Shown here in pieces: positions 1 through 8,904 of a stretch of 64,000 nt of DNA (position 1 is the first letter of the stretch; each line of letters starts with the position of its first letter). The position numbers and the translations under genes are program-made. The DNA is from Comamonas testosteroni ATCC 11996 (lineage in GTDB: Bacteria; Pseudomonadota; Gammaproteobacteria; Burkholderiales; Burkholderiaceae_C): assembly GCF_000241525.1 (NCBI RefSeq), contig NZ_AHIL01000055.1:1-64000 (forward strand), read 5' to 3'. The notes beneath the pieces are model-generated. The model made no database searches. It was not told the DNA's origin and saw only the letters and a program-made list of their open reading frames with translations.

Positions 1-195
1 CAACTGCTGCCAAGGCCGCTGCCCCCCAAGAAGGCTGCAACTACTGCCAAGGCCGCTGCGCCCAAGAAGGCTGCAACTGCTGCCAAGGCCGCTGCCCCCA
101 AGAAGGCTGCAACTGCTGCCAAGGCTGCCGCTCCTGCAAAGGCTGCACCCAAGAAGGCTGCAACCGCTGCCAAGGCCGCCGCTCCCAAGAAGGCT
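1..195 (+). repeat. Tandem coding repeats of the histone-like gene
   Basis: Roughly five imperfect copies of a 33-45 base unit encode Lys-Lys-Ala-Ala-Thr-Ala-Ala-Lys-Ala-Ala-Ala-Pro. Units share long identical stretches such as aagaaggctgcaactgctgc. Arrays like this change length by slippage and recombination. Confidence 0.8.
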
Positions 196-303
196 GCAGC
201 AGCACCCGCTCCTGCCGCAGTGACCGAAACCGCTGCACCCGTGGCACAGACCCGCCTGGCACCTCAAGCCGCCTGGCCCTTCCCCACAGGTAACAAGCCC
301 TGA
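1..303 (+). CDS. Histone H1-like Lys/Ala/Pro-rich DNA-binding protein, 3' part, apparent frameshift
   Basis: Only the 3' end is in the window. From about base 28 the frame ending in TGA at 301-303 reads repeated blocks of the type PKKAATAAKAAA. It closes with a non-repetitive tail ending AWPFPTGNKP. Low-complexity basic proteins of this kind are the HctB/H1-like nucleoid proteins of beta-proteobacteria, which bind DNA non-specifically through lysines. The first 27 bases encode the same repeat (TAAKAAAP) in a different frame. The switch coincides with a run of six C at 22-27, where the equivalent later repeat (95-99) has five. The reading frame therefore appears broken by one inserted base, although the upstream gene is not visible. 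Either a real frameshift or a sequencing/assembly error in a repeat would explain this. The family call is confident; intactness is not. Confidence 0.75.
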   Translation, partial: QLLPRPLPPKKAATTAKAAAPKKAATAAKAAAPKKAATAAKAAAPAKAAPKKAATAAKAAAPKKAAAAPAPAAVTETAAPVAQTRLAPQAAWPFPTGNKP

Positions 304-327
304 TCGGTTCGCTGACCTGCACGCCAT

Positions 328-366
328 AAAAAAGCCCGAGCTCTCCTGCGAGAGCCGGGCTTTTTA
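328..366. terminator. Bidirectional intrinsic terminator
   Basis: A GC-rich hairpin (gcccgagctctc / gagagccgggc, one bulge) is flanked by an A6 run on the left and a T5 run on the right. It lies between the convergent histone-like gene and the kinase gene, so it can stop transcripts from both sides. Confidence 0.85.
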
Positions 367-406
367 CATGCACCGCGATCAGTACCCTCAGGGCACTGAC
401 ATCGCA

Positions 407-1306
407 TCAGGGCTGGAAGTCCAGCTGATAGTTCTGCGGGCCGCGTTGCGCAATCTTCAGCGCCCCCAAGCGGTTGCCCAGTTCGGCGCAACGCACCAGG
501 TCCCAACCACGCTCCAGACCAAACAGGAAGGCACCGCGCCAGGCATCGCCGCAACCCGTGGGGTCGACCACGGCAGCGGGCTTGACCGGAGCAACCAGTG
601 TCTTCTCACCCTGCTGCCAGACTTCGCAGCCTTCGGCACCCAGGGTCACGACCAGACCGCGCACCTTGCGCGAGATCTCGTCAAAGCTCAGGCCCGTGCG
701 CTCGCTGAGCATCTTGCCTTCATAGTCATTCACCGCCACCCAGTCGGCCTGCTCGATAAAGGCCTTGAGTTCATCGCCGTTGAACATGGGCAGGCCCTGA
801 CCCGGATCGAACACAAAAGGAATGCCTGCAGCCTTGAACTGGGCGGCGTGCTCGATCATGGCCTGGCGGCCATCGGGAGCAATGATGCCGACCTTGACCT
901 CGGCAGCCATGTCGGCAGTGATGCGGTTCTCATGCGCCTGCATCATGGCGCCTGGATGGAAGGCAGTGATCTGGTTGTTGTCATGATCGGTCATGATCAT
1001 GCACTGCGCCGTATGCGTGCTCTGCAGCTGACCCACATGACGGGTCTCAATACCCAGCTCCTTGAAGCGCTGCACATAATCCGCACCATCGCTGCCCACC
1101 ATGGCCATGGGCTGCGCATCGCCGCCGAGCAGCTTCAGGCTATAGGCAATATTGCCGGCACAGCCACCAAAGTCGCGGCGCAGCGTGGGCACCAGAAACG
1201 ATACATTCAGTATGTGCAGCTGGTCGGGAAGAATCTGGTCTACGAAACGACCTTCAAAGGTCATGATGTTGTCGAATGCCAGCGACCCGCAGATCAAAGC
1301 GGCCAT
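407..1306 (-). CDS. PfkB-family carbohydrate/adenosine kinase
   Basis: A 299-residue ribokinase-fold (PfkB) kinase. The N-terminal block AALICGSLAFDNIM, followed by FEGRFVDQILPDQLH and the GGCAGN glycine motif, resembles the actinobacterial adenosine kinase AdoK more than ribokinase or fructokinase. The C-terminal signature DPTGCGDAWRGAF holds the anion hole and the catalytic Asp of the D-T-x-G-x-G-D motif. Likely reaction: ATP-dependent phosphorylation of adenosine or a related sugar/nucleoside, in the cytoplasm. The start chosen is the ATG at 1304-1306, because residues upstream of it do not fit the family. It is the last gene of the minus-strand run that begins with accB. Substrate specificity is inferred only. 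Confidence 0.85.
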   Translation of the reverse strand: MAALICGSLAFDNIMTFEGRFVDQILPDQLHILNVSFLVPTLRRDFGGCAGNIAYSLKLLGGDAQPMAMVGSDGADYVQRFKELGIETRHVGQLQSTHTAQCMIMTDHDNNQITAFHPGAMMQAHENRITADMAAEVKVGIIAPDGRQAMIEHAAQFKAAGIPFVFDPGQGLPMFNGDELKAFIEQADWVAVNDYEGKMLSERTGLSFDEISRKVRGLVVTLGAEGCEVWQQGEKTLVAPVKPAAVVDPTGCGDAWRGAFLFGLERGWDLVRCAELGNRLGALKIAQRGPQNYQLDFQP

Positions 1307-1417
1307 GGTGCGTTCTCTTTCAGAAATGAATGAAGGGGGGCTTGCGCCAACAAGGATGTACAACGGGCGTTTCTACTGACGAGACACCTTGCCTGATCCG
1401 CATTGGCACAAGCCGTA

Positions 1418-2713
1418 TTAGGGGTAAAAAACCAGTGCCCGGTAACCCGCCACGGCAGCGCCAAGATCCTGCACTTGCACAGGCACGTTGACGCTCCACT
1501 CCTGACGGGCTTGCAGCTGCTGCGGGGCACCCAGAGGCTTCAGGTCGATGACCCGGCGCAGCAAAGGCCTGTCCTGTGCATCGGTCAGGGTCAGCTCGGC
1601 CATGGGCATGGCCACCGGCACATCGGAGCGATTCTCCAGGGTCAGGCTCCACTGGTACTGACGGGCATCGGCAAGCTGCTTGAAGCCCGAGCCACTGATC
1701 ACCACATCGGCAATCGCGCGGCGGGCCTGCAGCTCGCAACCCGCCAGACTGCAGGCCTTGGCCAGCACGGGAGCCAGCGCCGGATATTGCGCAGCCAGCA
1801 CATCACGCTGCTGCCAGGCATGCTGTCCGACGACACCGGCAACAGCCACCAGCGAGCCCAGCACCAGCGCCACACGCATTCCTGCCGAGTGCCAGAACGC
1901 CTGCCGGCGGGCCTCGCGCACAAAGCCCGGCTCATCGCCTGCAATGGCAACAGCCTCATCCTGATCCGAATCCGTGACAGCCTGCGCCCGGTCCCTGGCA
2001 GGTTGTATATCGCCGATATCGGCGTGCAGCAGCGCCTCTTTGGAGACGGCCTTGGCCTCATCCTCGAGGTCCTGCGCGGCCTCGGGCATCAGGGCCTCGC
2101 TTGGCGGCGGCGATACCAGCAGCTCCGGCTCCAGCGCCGGCTCGGCGGGCACGGGAATATCACTGGTTTCCAGCCTGTCTTCCGGCTCCCTCACCTCGGG
2201 ATGAGGTTCATGCTGAGCAGGCTCTGCATCCTCTTCAGTCAGAGGACGCGCCTGATCGACAAACGAGGACTGTCCATCCGCCATCCCGGGCATGGCCCCG
2301 AAAGGCTCTGGCTCGGAAGCCACATCGGCAGGCTTTGCTGGCGGCGTGGCTGCTCCGGTCTGAGCAACAGTCGCTGCCGCGACTACCGAATCCGAAGCCG
2401 ATTTCTGCGGTGCCTCAGCCTTCTGCGCATCGAAGGCGGGAGCGGCCAGCGCAGAATCTGCGGCCTCCTGCTGCGGCCAAGCCGGCGCCCGTTCGCCAGC
2501 CTGCGTCGGCTGCGCCTCCTGCACGGGCGGCTTCTGCGGCGCATCAGCAGCTTCCGGCTGCAGCAGCTCATCGGGCACGGACTGCAAATCCTGCGAGGCA
2601 TCAAAGACGCTTTGGCACATCCCGCAGCGCACCCAGCCCTGCGAGATGCGCAGCTGGTCGGCAACCACTTTGAAGCGGGTTCCACAGGAGGGGCAACGGG
2701 TGACTTGGCTCAT
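1418..2713 (-). CDS. DUF3426 zinc-ribbon membrane protein
   Basis: 431 residues in three parts. An N-terminal zinc ribbon (CPSCGTRF then CGMCQSVF, an MJ0042-type finger) is followed by about 200 residues of low-complexity Ala/Pro/Glu-rich linker. A transmembrane segment (around VALVLGSLVAVAGVVG) then leads into a C-terminal globular DUF3426 domain. Proteins with this layout are found next to prmA throughout the Burkholderiales; their function is unknown. ATG at 2711-2713 is preferred because the finger begins directly after it. An in-frame start 33 bases upstream would add residues without similarity and has no better ribosome site. The gene lies 61 bases after prmA and is probably co-transcribed with it. 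Confidence 0.85.
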   Translation of the reverse strand: MSQVTRCPSCGTRFKVVADQLRISQGWVRCGMCQSVFDASQDLQSVPDELLQPEAADAPQKPPVQEAQPTQAGERAPAWPQQEAADSALAAPAFDAQKAEAPQKSASDSVVAAATVAQTGAATPPAKPADVASEPEPFGAMPGMADGQSSFVDQARPLTEEDAEPAQHEPHPEVREPEDRLETSDIPVPAEPALEPELLVSPPPSEALMPEAAQDLEDEAKAVSKEALLHADIGDIQPARDRAQAVTDSDQDEAVAIAGDEPGFVREARRQAFWHSAGMRVALVLGSLVAVAGVVGQHAWQQRDVLAAQYPALAPVLAKACSLAGCELQARRAIADVVISGSGFKQLADARQYQWSLTLENRSDVPVAMPMAELTLTDAQDRPLLRRVIDLKPLGAPQQLQARQEWSVNVPVQVQDLGAAVAGYRALVFYP

Positions 2714-2774
2714 CAAGATGTCATTGTAGGCAGCAACCACCCGCACACCTGCTGGCGGCGGGTCTGTCTCGCAA

Positions 2775-3665
2775 TCAGGCCGCGCGCTGGGCGGTCATGA
2801 GAATCCAGCCGTCCTCGCTATCGGCCACCTCAAGCTTGAGATAAGGCGCATAGGCCTCTTTCAGCTCATCGGCCTGGCGCTCCAGAATGCCGGCCAGCAC
2901 CAGATTGCCGCCAGCTTGCACACGGCCGCACAGCAGCGGAGCCAGCACCTTGAGCGGCGTGGCCAGAATATTGGCCAGCACGGTCCGGTACTCGCCGCCA
3001 GCCGCATCGGGCAGACCGGCCTTGATCTCCACATGGTTGGCGCTGCTGTTGTAGTTGGTCGATTCCACGGCTGCGGGATCGATATCCACCGCATCCACAT
3101 CGGTCGCGCCGAACTTGGCGGCACCAATGGCCAAAATGCCCGAGCCACAGCCATAGTCCAGCGTGCGCCCCAGGGAGCCCTCGGGCTGGCGTGCAATCCA
3201 GCGCAGACACATGCGAGTAGTGGGGTGGGTGCCGGTACCAAAAGCCAGACCAGGGTCCAGACGGATGCTGACCTTGGCCTGCTCGGGCAGTTCATGCCAG
3301 GTGGGCACGATCCAGAACTCGGGCGTGATATCCACGGGCTCGAACTGCGACTGCGTCAGGCGCACCCAGTCCTGCTCGGGAACGGGCTTGAGGGCGAGAA
3401 TCTTGCAGCCTTCAAAAAAGTCCTGCGGCAGCAGCAGATCACGCGCTTCGGTGGCCGCAGCTTCGTCGGGATAGAGGGCGATCACGCGGCTGCGGTTCCA
3501 GCCTTCCTTCGGTGCGGGCATGCCGGGCTCGCCGAACAGCGCCTGCTCGGCCTCGGTCTGCGCATCGGCATCTTCTACGGACACGCTCAATGCATCGAGT
3601 GCATCCAGCGCTTCGCTAATGGTTTCGACCCGATCTTCGGGGCACAGCAGGCTCAGCTCGAACAT
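2775..3665 (-). CDS. prmA: Ribosomal protein L11 methyltransferase
   Basis: 296 residues, close to the 293 of the E. coli enzyme. PrmA trimethylates ribosomal protein L11 using S-adenosylmethionine. Visible signatures are LDPGLAFGTGTHPTT, typical of PrmA, the SAM-binding LDYGCGSGILAIGAAK, and the catalytic-site NILATPL motif near residue 230. Two in-frame ATGs are 6 bases apart. The second (3663-3665) has AAGGA at 6-base spacing and gives the usual MFELSL start. An intrinsic terminator separates it from accC upstream, so prmA probably has its own promoter or relies on readthrough. Confidence 0.95.
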   Translation of the reverse strand: MFELSLLCPEDRVETISEALDALDALSVSVEDADAQTEAEQALFGEPGMPAPKEGWNRSRVIALYPDEAAATEARDLLLPQDFFEGCKILALKPVPEQDWVRLTQSQFEPVDITPEFWIVPTWHELPEQAKVSIRLDPGLAFGTGTHPTTRMCLRWIARQPEGSLGRTLDYGCGSGILAIGAAKFGATDVDAVDIDPAAVESTNYNSSANHVEIKAGLPDAAGGEYRTVLANILATPLKVLAPLLCGRVQAGGNLVLAGILERQADELKEAYAPYLKLEVADSEDGWILMTAQRAA

Positions 3666-3740
3666 GGCCATCCTTTCTAGCAACTGCGTCATCCATGCCA
3701 GCTCAGGCCTGATGGAGAGAACGCAGTTGTACTTTCCTGA

Positions 3741-3779
3741 AAAACGAAAATGCTGGCCTCCGTTGCCAGAGGCCAGCAT
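3741..3779 (-). terminator. Intrinsic terminator after accC
   Basis: Perfect 11-bp inverted repeat (atgctggcctc / gaggccagcat at 3750-3760 and 3769-3779). On the minus strand it is followed by a T-rich tail (TTTCGTTTT). It lies 30 bases beyond the accC stop. Confidence 0.85.
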
Positions 3780-3808
3780 GGGAACTCAGAGCAGCAAGGC
3801 TCCTGATC

Positions 3809-5167
3809 TCATCGCTTGTTGGGCGTGCGATGCGTCAGCCACTCTTCCAGATAGTGGATGTTGGTGCCGCCTTCCATGAACTTGGAGTCGACCATCAGAT
3901 CCTGGTGCAGCGGAATATTGGTCTTGATGCCTTCCACCACGGTCTCCAGCAAGGCCGTGCGCATGCGGGCCATGGCCTGCTCGCGGGTATCGCCATAGGC
4001 AATGATCTTGCCGATCATGGAGTCATAGTTGGGCGGCACGAAGTAATTGTTGTACACATGGGTGTCAACACGTACGCCAGGACCTCCGGGAGCATGCCAC
4101 ATGGAGATGCGACCTGGCGAAGGGATGAACTTGTACGGATCTTCGGCGTTCACACGGCACTCGATGGCGTGCCCCTTGAACTCGACCTGGCGCTGGGTGA
4201 AAGGCAGCTTCTCGCCGGCAGCGATCATGATCTGGGTGCGCACGATGTCGATGCCCGTGATCAGCTCGGTGATGGGATGCTCCACCTGCACGCGGGTGTT
4301 CATCTCGATGAAGTAGAACTCGCCGTTCTCGTACAGGAACTCGAAGGTACCCGCACCGCGATAGCCGATCTTCTTGCAGGCCGCAGCGCAGCGCTCGCCG
4401 ATCTTCTCGATCAGACGGCGGGGGATGCCGGGAGCCGGCGCTTCCTCGATCACCTTCTGGTGACGACGCTGCATGGAGCAGTCGCGCTCGCCCAGATACA
4501 CGGCACTCTTGTGCGTATCGGCCAGCACCTGGATCTCCACGTGACGTGGGTTCTGCAGGTACTTTTCCATGTAGACGGCAGGATTGCCGAAAGCAGCGCC
4601 GGCTTCAGCCTTGGTCATCTGCACGGCATTGATCAGCGCAGCTTCGGTGTGCACCACACGCATGCCGCGACCGCCGCCACCGCCCGAGGCCTTGATGATC
4701 ACGGGGTAGCCGATGGTCTTTGCAATGCGCTTGATGAGTGCGGGATCGTCGGGCAACTCGCCGTCCGAGCCGGGCACGCAAGGCACGCCGGCCTTGATCA
4801 TGGCTTGCTTGGCCGAAACCTTGTCACCCATGGTGCGGATGTTCTCGGGCGTCGGGCCGATAAAGGTGAAGCCGCTCTTTTCCACGCGCTCGGCAAAGTC
4901 GGCGTTCTCCGACAGGAAGCCGTAGCCGGGGTGGATGGCTTCCGCATCGGTCACCTCGGCAGCCGAGATGATGGCCGGCATGTTGAGGTAGGACAGTGGG
5001 GAAGGAGCCGGACCGATACACACGGCCTCATCGGCCAGCTTGACGTACTTGGCATCACGGTCGGCTTCGGAGTACACCATCACCGCCTTGATACCCAGCT
5101 CACGGCAAGCGCGCTGGATGCGCAGGGCGATCTCGCCCCGGTTGGCAACCAAAATTTTCTTAAACAT
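3809..5167 (-). CDS. accC: Acetyl-CoA carboxylase, biotin carboxylase subunit
   Basis: 452 residues. Carboxylates the biotin on AccB using ATP and bicarbonate, the first half-reaction of malonyl-CoA synthesis. The start [14 protein letters not shown] is the standard AccC N-terminus. The glycine-rich ATP lid [20 protein letters not shown] and the [13 protein letters not shown] catalytic segment (Glu, Asn and Arg of the active site) are all present. The ATG at 5165-5167 follows GAGGAA at 5-base spacing. It lies 124 bases after accB and is expected to be co-transcribed with it. Confidence 0.97.
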   Translation of the reverse strand: MFKKILVANRGEIALRIQRACRELGIKAVMVYSEADRDAKYVKLADEAVCIGPAPSPLSYLNMPAIISAAEVTDAEAIHPGYGFLSENADFAERVEKSGFTFIGPTPENIRTMGDKVSAKQAMIKAGVPCVPGSDGELPDDPALIKRIAKTIGYPVIIKASGGGGGRGMRVVHTEAALINAVQMTKAEAGAAFGNPAVYMEKYLQNPRHVEIQVLADTHKSAVYLGERDCSMQRRHQKVIEEAPAPGIPRRLIEKIGERCAAACKKIGYRGAGTFEFLYENGEFYFIEMNTRVQVEHPITELITGIDIVRTQIMIAAGEKLPFTQRQVEFKGHAIECRVNAEDPYKFIPSPGRISMWHAPGGPGVRVDTHVYNNYFVPPNYDSMIGKIIAYGDTREQAMARMRTALLETVVEGIKTNIPLHQDLMVDSKFMEGGTNIHYLEEWLTHRTPNKR

Positions 5168-5291
5168 GAAGTTCCTCGCAGCTTGGTGCCTGTGCCGCAG
5201 CACAGACCACTGCCAATGACTCAGTCGCGCAGCCAGTGGCTAGCGCACCTCGGCGCTGCAATGCGAACTGCATGCAACGCCTCATGATCTA

Positions 5292-5753
5292 TCACTCGAT
5301 CACGAACAGAGGCTGGCCGTATTCCACAGCCTGGCCGTTTTCACCCAGAACGCGAACAATGGTGCCGGTCTTGTCGGCTTCGATCTCGTTGAGGATCTTC
5401 ATGGCTTCGACGATGCAGATGGTGTCGCCTTCCTTGACCTGGCTGCCCACATCCACAAAGGCCTTGGCGCCAGGGCTGGAGGCACGGTAGAAGGTACCGA
5501 CCATGGGCGACTTGACCACATGCCCTTCTACAGCAGCAGGGGCAGCGGCCGCCACGGGAGCAGCGGCAACGGGAGCGGCAGCCAAGGGGGCAGCCATCAC
5601 AGGAGCCGCCTGCACGGGGGCAGCAACGTATTGGTGGACCACACCTTCGCTCTTGACGATACGGACCTTGCCCTCTGCTTCGGTGATCTCCAGTTCCGAC
5701 ACATTCGATTCGGACACCAGATCAATAAGGGTCTTGAGTTTTCGCAAATCCAT
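5292..5753 (-). CDS. accB: Biotin carboxyl carrier protein of acetyl-CoA carboxylase
   Basis: 153 residues. The N-terminal segment ([13 protein letters not shown]) and the C-terminal biotinyl domain are joined by an Ala/Pro linker (about residues 45-75). The biotin acceptor is Lys119 in the EAMKI motif, with the MVGTFY turn upstream. AccB carries carboxybiotin between AccC and the AccA/AccD transferase, which are not in this window. GGAGCTCCC precedes the ATG. First gene of the accB-accC pair. A 17-base palindrome lies in its leader. Confidence 0.97.
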   Translation of the reverse strand: MDLRKLKTLIDLVSESNVSELEITEAEGKVRIVKSEGVVHQYVAAPVQAAPVMAAPLAAAPVAAAPVAAAAPAAVEGHVVKSPMVGTFYRASSPGAKAFVDVGSQVKEGDTICIVEAMKILNEIEADKTGTIVRVLGENGQAVEYGQPLFVIE

Positions 5754-5787
5754 GGGAGCTCCAGCGACGTAATTCTAAACAGGGCGC

Positions 5788-5804
5788 GAATTTACCTCAA
5801 ATTC
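5788..5804. promoter_or_regulatory. Palindrome in the accB leader
   Basis: gaattt-acctc-aaattc is a 6-bp-arm inverted repeat 35-51 bases upstream of the accB start. Position and AT-rich symmetry suit an operator or leader hairpin. No regulator can be assigned from sequence alone. Confidence 0.3.
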
Positions 5805-5900
5805 GGCCTTCTGCGTGCATTGGCAGATATTTTTCACTAACGTCGCCATGGAATTTAGTTACCTACACTTTTCTGACGACAAGAGCAATGTTCATTCGCT

Positions 5901-6452
5901 CTATTTACTCCAATCTGTCAGATCTTCGCTGGAAAGCTCGCCTATTTTACGTTGCCGCACTTGTCCCTTGGCATCAAAAAGAACCGTGAATGGCAAGCCC
6001 CCCTGCAAGTTGCCCAGGCTTCTGCTCAGCCCCAATCCCCCTTGCATGGCGATGGCTACCGGGAATTGCACGGGCTGGCGCTGCAAAAAACGCATCACTG
6101 CTTCGGATTTGTCGACCGCCAACCCCACGACCTGAATGCCTTTTGCGCCCTGCTGCACCGCAAATTCGCTGAGCATGGGCAGCTCCTTGACACAGGGCGG
6201 GCACCAGGTGGCCCAGAAGTTCACCAGCAGGGGACGGCCCTGTAAACCAGCCATGGCAAAAGGCATGCCATCGGGGGTTTCAAACGTCTGACTCCACAGC
6301 TGTGCCTCGACGCCAGGCCCCATGGCCTGTGGCTGGCTGCGCCACCAGGCCACACCGGCGCCGGCCCCGGCCGCCACTGCGGCCACCGCGCCGGTCAGCC
6401 ACAGACGGCGCGAGCCATTGGTCGACTTGTTCTCAGGGGTGTTTTCACTCAT
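5901..6452 (-). CDS. TlpA-family thiol:disulfide oxidoreductase
   Basis: 183 residues. A basic N-terminus and one hydrophobic segment (about residues 15-33) act as a membrane anchor or uncleaved signal. A thioredoxin-like domain follows, with the redox motif WATWCPPCVKELP. TlpA/ResA-type proteins reduce disulfides in periplasmic targets such as apocytochromes. The ATG at 6450-6452 follows AGGAGA. It lies 1 base after the stop of the upstream gene (TGAGATG), indicating translational coupling. The next minus-strand gene is accB, 147 bases away. Confidence 0.88.
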   Translation of the reverse strand: MSENTPENKSTNGSRRLWLTGAVAAVAAGAGAGVAWWRSQPQAMGPGVEAQLWSQTFETPDGMPFAMAGLQGRPLLVNFWATWCPPCVKELPMLSEFAVQQGAKGIQVVGLAVDKSEAVMRFLQRQPVQFPVAIAMQGGLGLSRSLGNLQGGLPFTVLFDAKGQVRQRKIGELSSEDLTDWSK

Positions 6453-6453
6453 C

Positions 6454-7047
6454 TCAGCTCTCCTGCAGCAGCTTGCGCAAGGCTTTGGCGTCGCCACGCG
6501 GGCTTTGGCCACGGCTGTCGGGCTTCATGGCACCGCGCATATCATCATGGTCGTAGACCAGCAGATGCACGCCCACGGTTTCATTGATCGGCTTGCACAG
6601 TGCATGAATGGAAAGCGCCTCGACCGGCTTGCCCTGAAAGCCCGTGACCGTGCTCGGCTCGTATTGCACATGATTGTTGATGAGCGCTATTTCGGCAGAC
6701 TTGGGGTCATCACAGAACAGCTGCAGATAGATATCCGACAGCCGCGTGGCCGTACCGCGCCAGACCGCCCCAGCCAGATGCGGACGAAACTCCTGCAGCC
6801 TGTCCATCCAGAGCAGGGCCAGCTCGCGCAGTGCCTGCAACTCCTGCGGCTGGGTGTCGCCGCAGAACAGCTCTATATATTCACGCACCGCTTCTTCAAG
6901 CTGATCGTTGTCGGGCAGCGCCGTGCGGCCGGGCAGGCCAAGCTGACGCACGGCTCGCTGCTTGGCAGGACCCCATTCGAGGCCCTCCTCCACCACCAGG
7001 CGGGCCGCTGTCTGAGCGATTTCAGCAGTCACGTTATCCAAACTCAT
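6454..7047 (-). CDS. Conserved protein of unknown function
   Basis: 197 residues, no signal peptide or membrane segment. The sequence is well-behaved coding: acidic and Leu-rich in the first half (EEAVREYIELFCGD), with HVQYEPSTVTGFQGKPVEAL further on. I recognise no catalytic motif. It is coupled to the tlpA-like gene (1-base gap) and divergent from mpl, an arrangement I associate with Comamonadaceae, but I cannot name a family. It has no clear Shine-Dalgarno sequence. Confidence 0.75.
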   Translation of the reverse strand: MSLDNVTAEIAQTAARLVVEEGLEWGPAKQRAVRQLGLPGRTALPDNDQLEEAVREYIELFCGDTQPQELQALRELALLWMDRLQEFRPHLAGAVWRGTATRLSDIYLQLFCDDPKSAEIALINNHVQYEPSTVTGFQGKPVEALSIHALCKPINETVGVHLLVYDHDDMRGAMKPDSRGQSPRGDAKALRKLLQES

Positions 7048-7142
7048 AGCGCTATTTCATCACGCCCGCAGCAGCAGGCGCGGCGGGTCATGCACGCATT
7101 GTGACCCAGATGAATGACCGCGCTTTGACCTGGACCGTACAG

Positions 7143-7250
7143 ACCAAGCTTTTGATAGCTGCTAGCACCCGCTTCGTATCGAACCGAAAGTGAAAACACA
7201 TTTAAATCCATATAAATCATGCGCAACCAGCTATCAATTTGATAAGAAAG
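7143..7250. repeat. Fragments of a dispersed 'GATAGCTGCTAGC' intergenic repeat, in the mpl upstream region
   Basis: The sequence ttttgatagctgctagc (about 7145-7161) and agctatcaatttgata (about 7229-7244) match, in opposite orientations, the longer hairpin element between hslV and hslU (43481-43530). The 273-base divergent region 7048-7320 otherwise holds AT-rich stretches but no promoter I can assign with confidence. Confidence 0.5.
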
Positions 7251-7320
7251 GTTACCGCCAGCACCCAGGCGGGCCATGGCTTGCCTCCAGGTCATGCAGG
7301 CAAACGTAGAATCCCCGGCC

Positions 7321-8739
7321 ATGCACATACATATTCTGGGCATTTGCGGCACCTTCATGGGGGGCCTGGCCGCCCTGGCACGAGAAGCCGGTCACAAGGT
7401 GACGGGCTGTGATTCCGGCGTTTACCCGCCGATGAGCGATCAGCTGCGCCAACTGGGCATCGAACTGATCGAGGGCTATGGCGCTGACCAGATTGCGCTC
7501 AAGCCCGATATGTATGTGGTCGGCAACGTCGTCAGCCGCAAACGTCTGCCCGACGGATCGCCCAAATTCCCGCTGATGGAAGCGATTCTGGACACCGGCG
7601 CCGCCTATACCAGCGGCCCGCAATGGCTGGCCGAACATGTGCTGCGCGGTCGCCATGTGCTGGCCGTGGCCGGCACCCACGGCAAGACCACCACCACATC
7701 CATGCTGACCTGGGTGCTGGAGTGCGCGGGTCTGCAACCCGGTTTCCTGGTCGGCGGCGTGCCGCTGGACTTTGGCGTCTCCGCCCGCCTCGGTGCGGCC
7801 CAGCGTCCCGTCGCGGGCCCTGGCCCCGTCGGTGACGAACCCGTGTTTGTGATCGAGGCCGATGAGTACGACACCGCCTTCTTCGACAAACGCAGCAAGT
7901 TTGTGCACTACCGCCCCCGCACGGCCGTGCTCAACAACCTGGAATTCGATCACGCCGACATCTTTGACGATCTGGCTGCCATCGAGCGCCAGTTCCACCA
8001 CCTGATACGCACCGTGCCTTCAACCGGCCGCGTGGTGAGCAATGGCCTGGAAGAAAGCCTGACCCGCGTGCTGGCCCAGGGCTGCTGGAGCGAAGTGCGC
8101 AGCTTCGGCTCGGCTGTCAGCGATTTCAGCGCCGATGGCGATCCCAGCGACTTTGCCGTGCTGCACCGCGGAAAACAGGTAGCGCAACTGCGCTGGAGCC
8201 TGACTGGCGTGCACAACCAGCTCAATGCATTGGCCGCCATCGCTGCCGCCGACCATCTGGGCGTCAGTGCCGAGGCGGCTTGCGAAGCCCTGTCGCGCTT
8301 TCAGAATGTCAAGCGTCGCATGGAGCTGCGCGGCACCGTGAACGGCATCGAGGTCTATGACGACTTCGCCCACCACCCCACAGCCATCCGCACCACCCTG
8401 GACGGCCTGCGCCGCAAGCTCGGGGCAGAGGCCCGCATCCTGGCAGTGTTCGAGCCTCGCAGCAACACCATGAAGCTGGGCACCATGAAGAGCCAGTTAC
8501 CCTGGTCGCTGGAAAGCGCCGATCTGGTCTTCTGCCACACTGCTGGCCTCGACTGGGATGCCGCCGAAGCACTGGAATCCATGGGCGTAGGCGCCGGCCA
8601 GCGCGCTCAGGTAGCGGGTGATATCGAGACCCTGATAGCGCAGATCAGTGCCGTCGTCCAACCTGGTGACCATATCGTCTGCATGAGCAACGGCGGCTTT
8701 GGCGGCATCCACGCCAAGCTGCTGCAAGCGCTGAAATAA
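7321..8739 (+). CDS. mpl: UDP-N-acetylmuramate:L-Ala-gamma-D-Glu-meso-DAP ligase (murein peptide ligase)
   Basis: 472 residues (E. coli 457). Mpl joins recycled tripeptide to UDP-MurNAc, returning cell-wall turnover products to the peptidoglycan pathway. It starts MHIHILGICGTFMGG, a MurC-like Rossmann nucleotide-binding loop. It has the Mur-ligase ATP loop [10 protein letters not shown], the central EADEYDTAFFD motif that distinguishes Mpl from MurC, and a C-terminal domain with DDFAHHPTAI and FEPRSNT. ATG 7321 is chosen because the family starts there; the in-frame upstream codons have no homologue. The gene is monocistronic and followed at once by a terminator. Confidence 0.96.
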   Translation: MHIHILGICGTFMGGLAALAREAGHKVTGCDSGVYPPMSDQLRQLGIELIEGYGADQIALKPDMYVVGNVVSRKRLPDGSPKFPLMEAILDTGAAYTSGPQWLAEHVLRGRHVLAVAGTHGKTTTTSMLTWVLECAGLQPGFLVGGVPLDFGVSARLGAAQRPVAGPGPVGDEPVFVIEADEYDTAFFDKRSKFVHYRPRTAVLNNLEFDHADIFDDLAAIERQFHHLIRTVPSTGRVVSNGLEESLTRVLAQGCWSEVRSFGSAVSDFSADGDPSDFAVLHRGKQVAQLRWSLTGVHNQLNALAAIAAADHLGVSAEAACEALSRFQNVKRRMELRGTVNGIEVYDDFAHHPTAIRTTLDGLRRKLGAEARILAVFEPRSNTMKLGTMKSQLPWSLESADLVFCHTAGLDWDAAEALESMGVGAGQRAQVAGDIETLIAQISAVVQPGDHIVCMSNGGFGGIHAKLLQALK

Positions 8740-8754
8740 GCCTCGAACACAAGC

Positions 8755-8780
8755 AAATGCCCGCTCAACGCGGGCATTTT
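8755..8780 (+). terminator. Intrinsic terminator of mpl
   Basis: 10-bp perfect arms (aaatgcccgc / gcgggcattt at 8755-8764 and 8770-8779), a 5-base loop and a T run, 15 bases after the mpl stop. Confidence 0.9.
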
Positions 8781-8810
8781 CATCAGCGATCTTCAAAACT
8801 GGCATGCCTC

Positions 8811-8904
8811 CACATAGGGACAGCAAGCAAGAGCCGTCTCGCAGCTAGGCTGTCGCCCCCTCCTCGAAGCAGAGAGGGGGAAGCCGCAAAGCGGCTCAGG
8901 GGTG
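8811..8904 (-). repeat. Dispersed GC-rich 3'-end repeat, copy 1
   Basis: On the minus strand it begins ACCCCTGAGCCGC immediately after the stop at 8905. It contains a gcggct/agccgc hairpin and a ccccctc/gaggggg hairpin, and runs on to a gcaagcaagagcc segment shared with the copy at 20477-20558. It has the same orientation relative to the preceding gene as the other copies. Confidence 0.7.

Noticed and set aside
1-195. Direct repeats as a CRISPR array
   Set aside because: Units are translated in frame, contiguous and lack unique spacers; they are the coding repeats of the histone-like protein.
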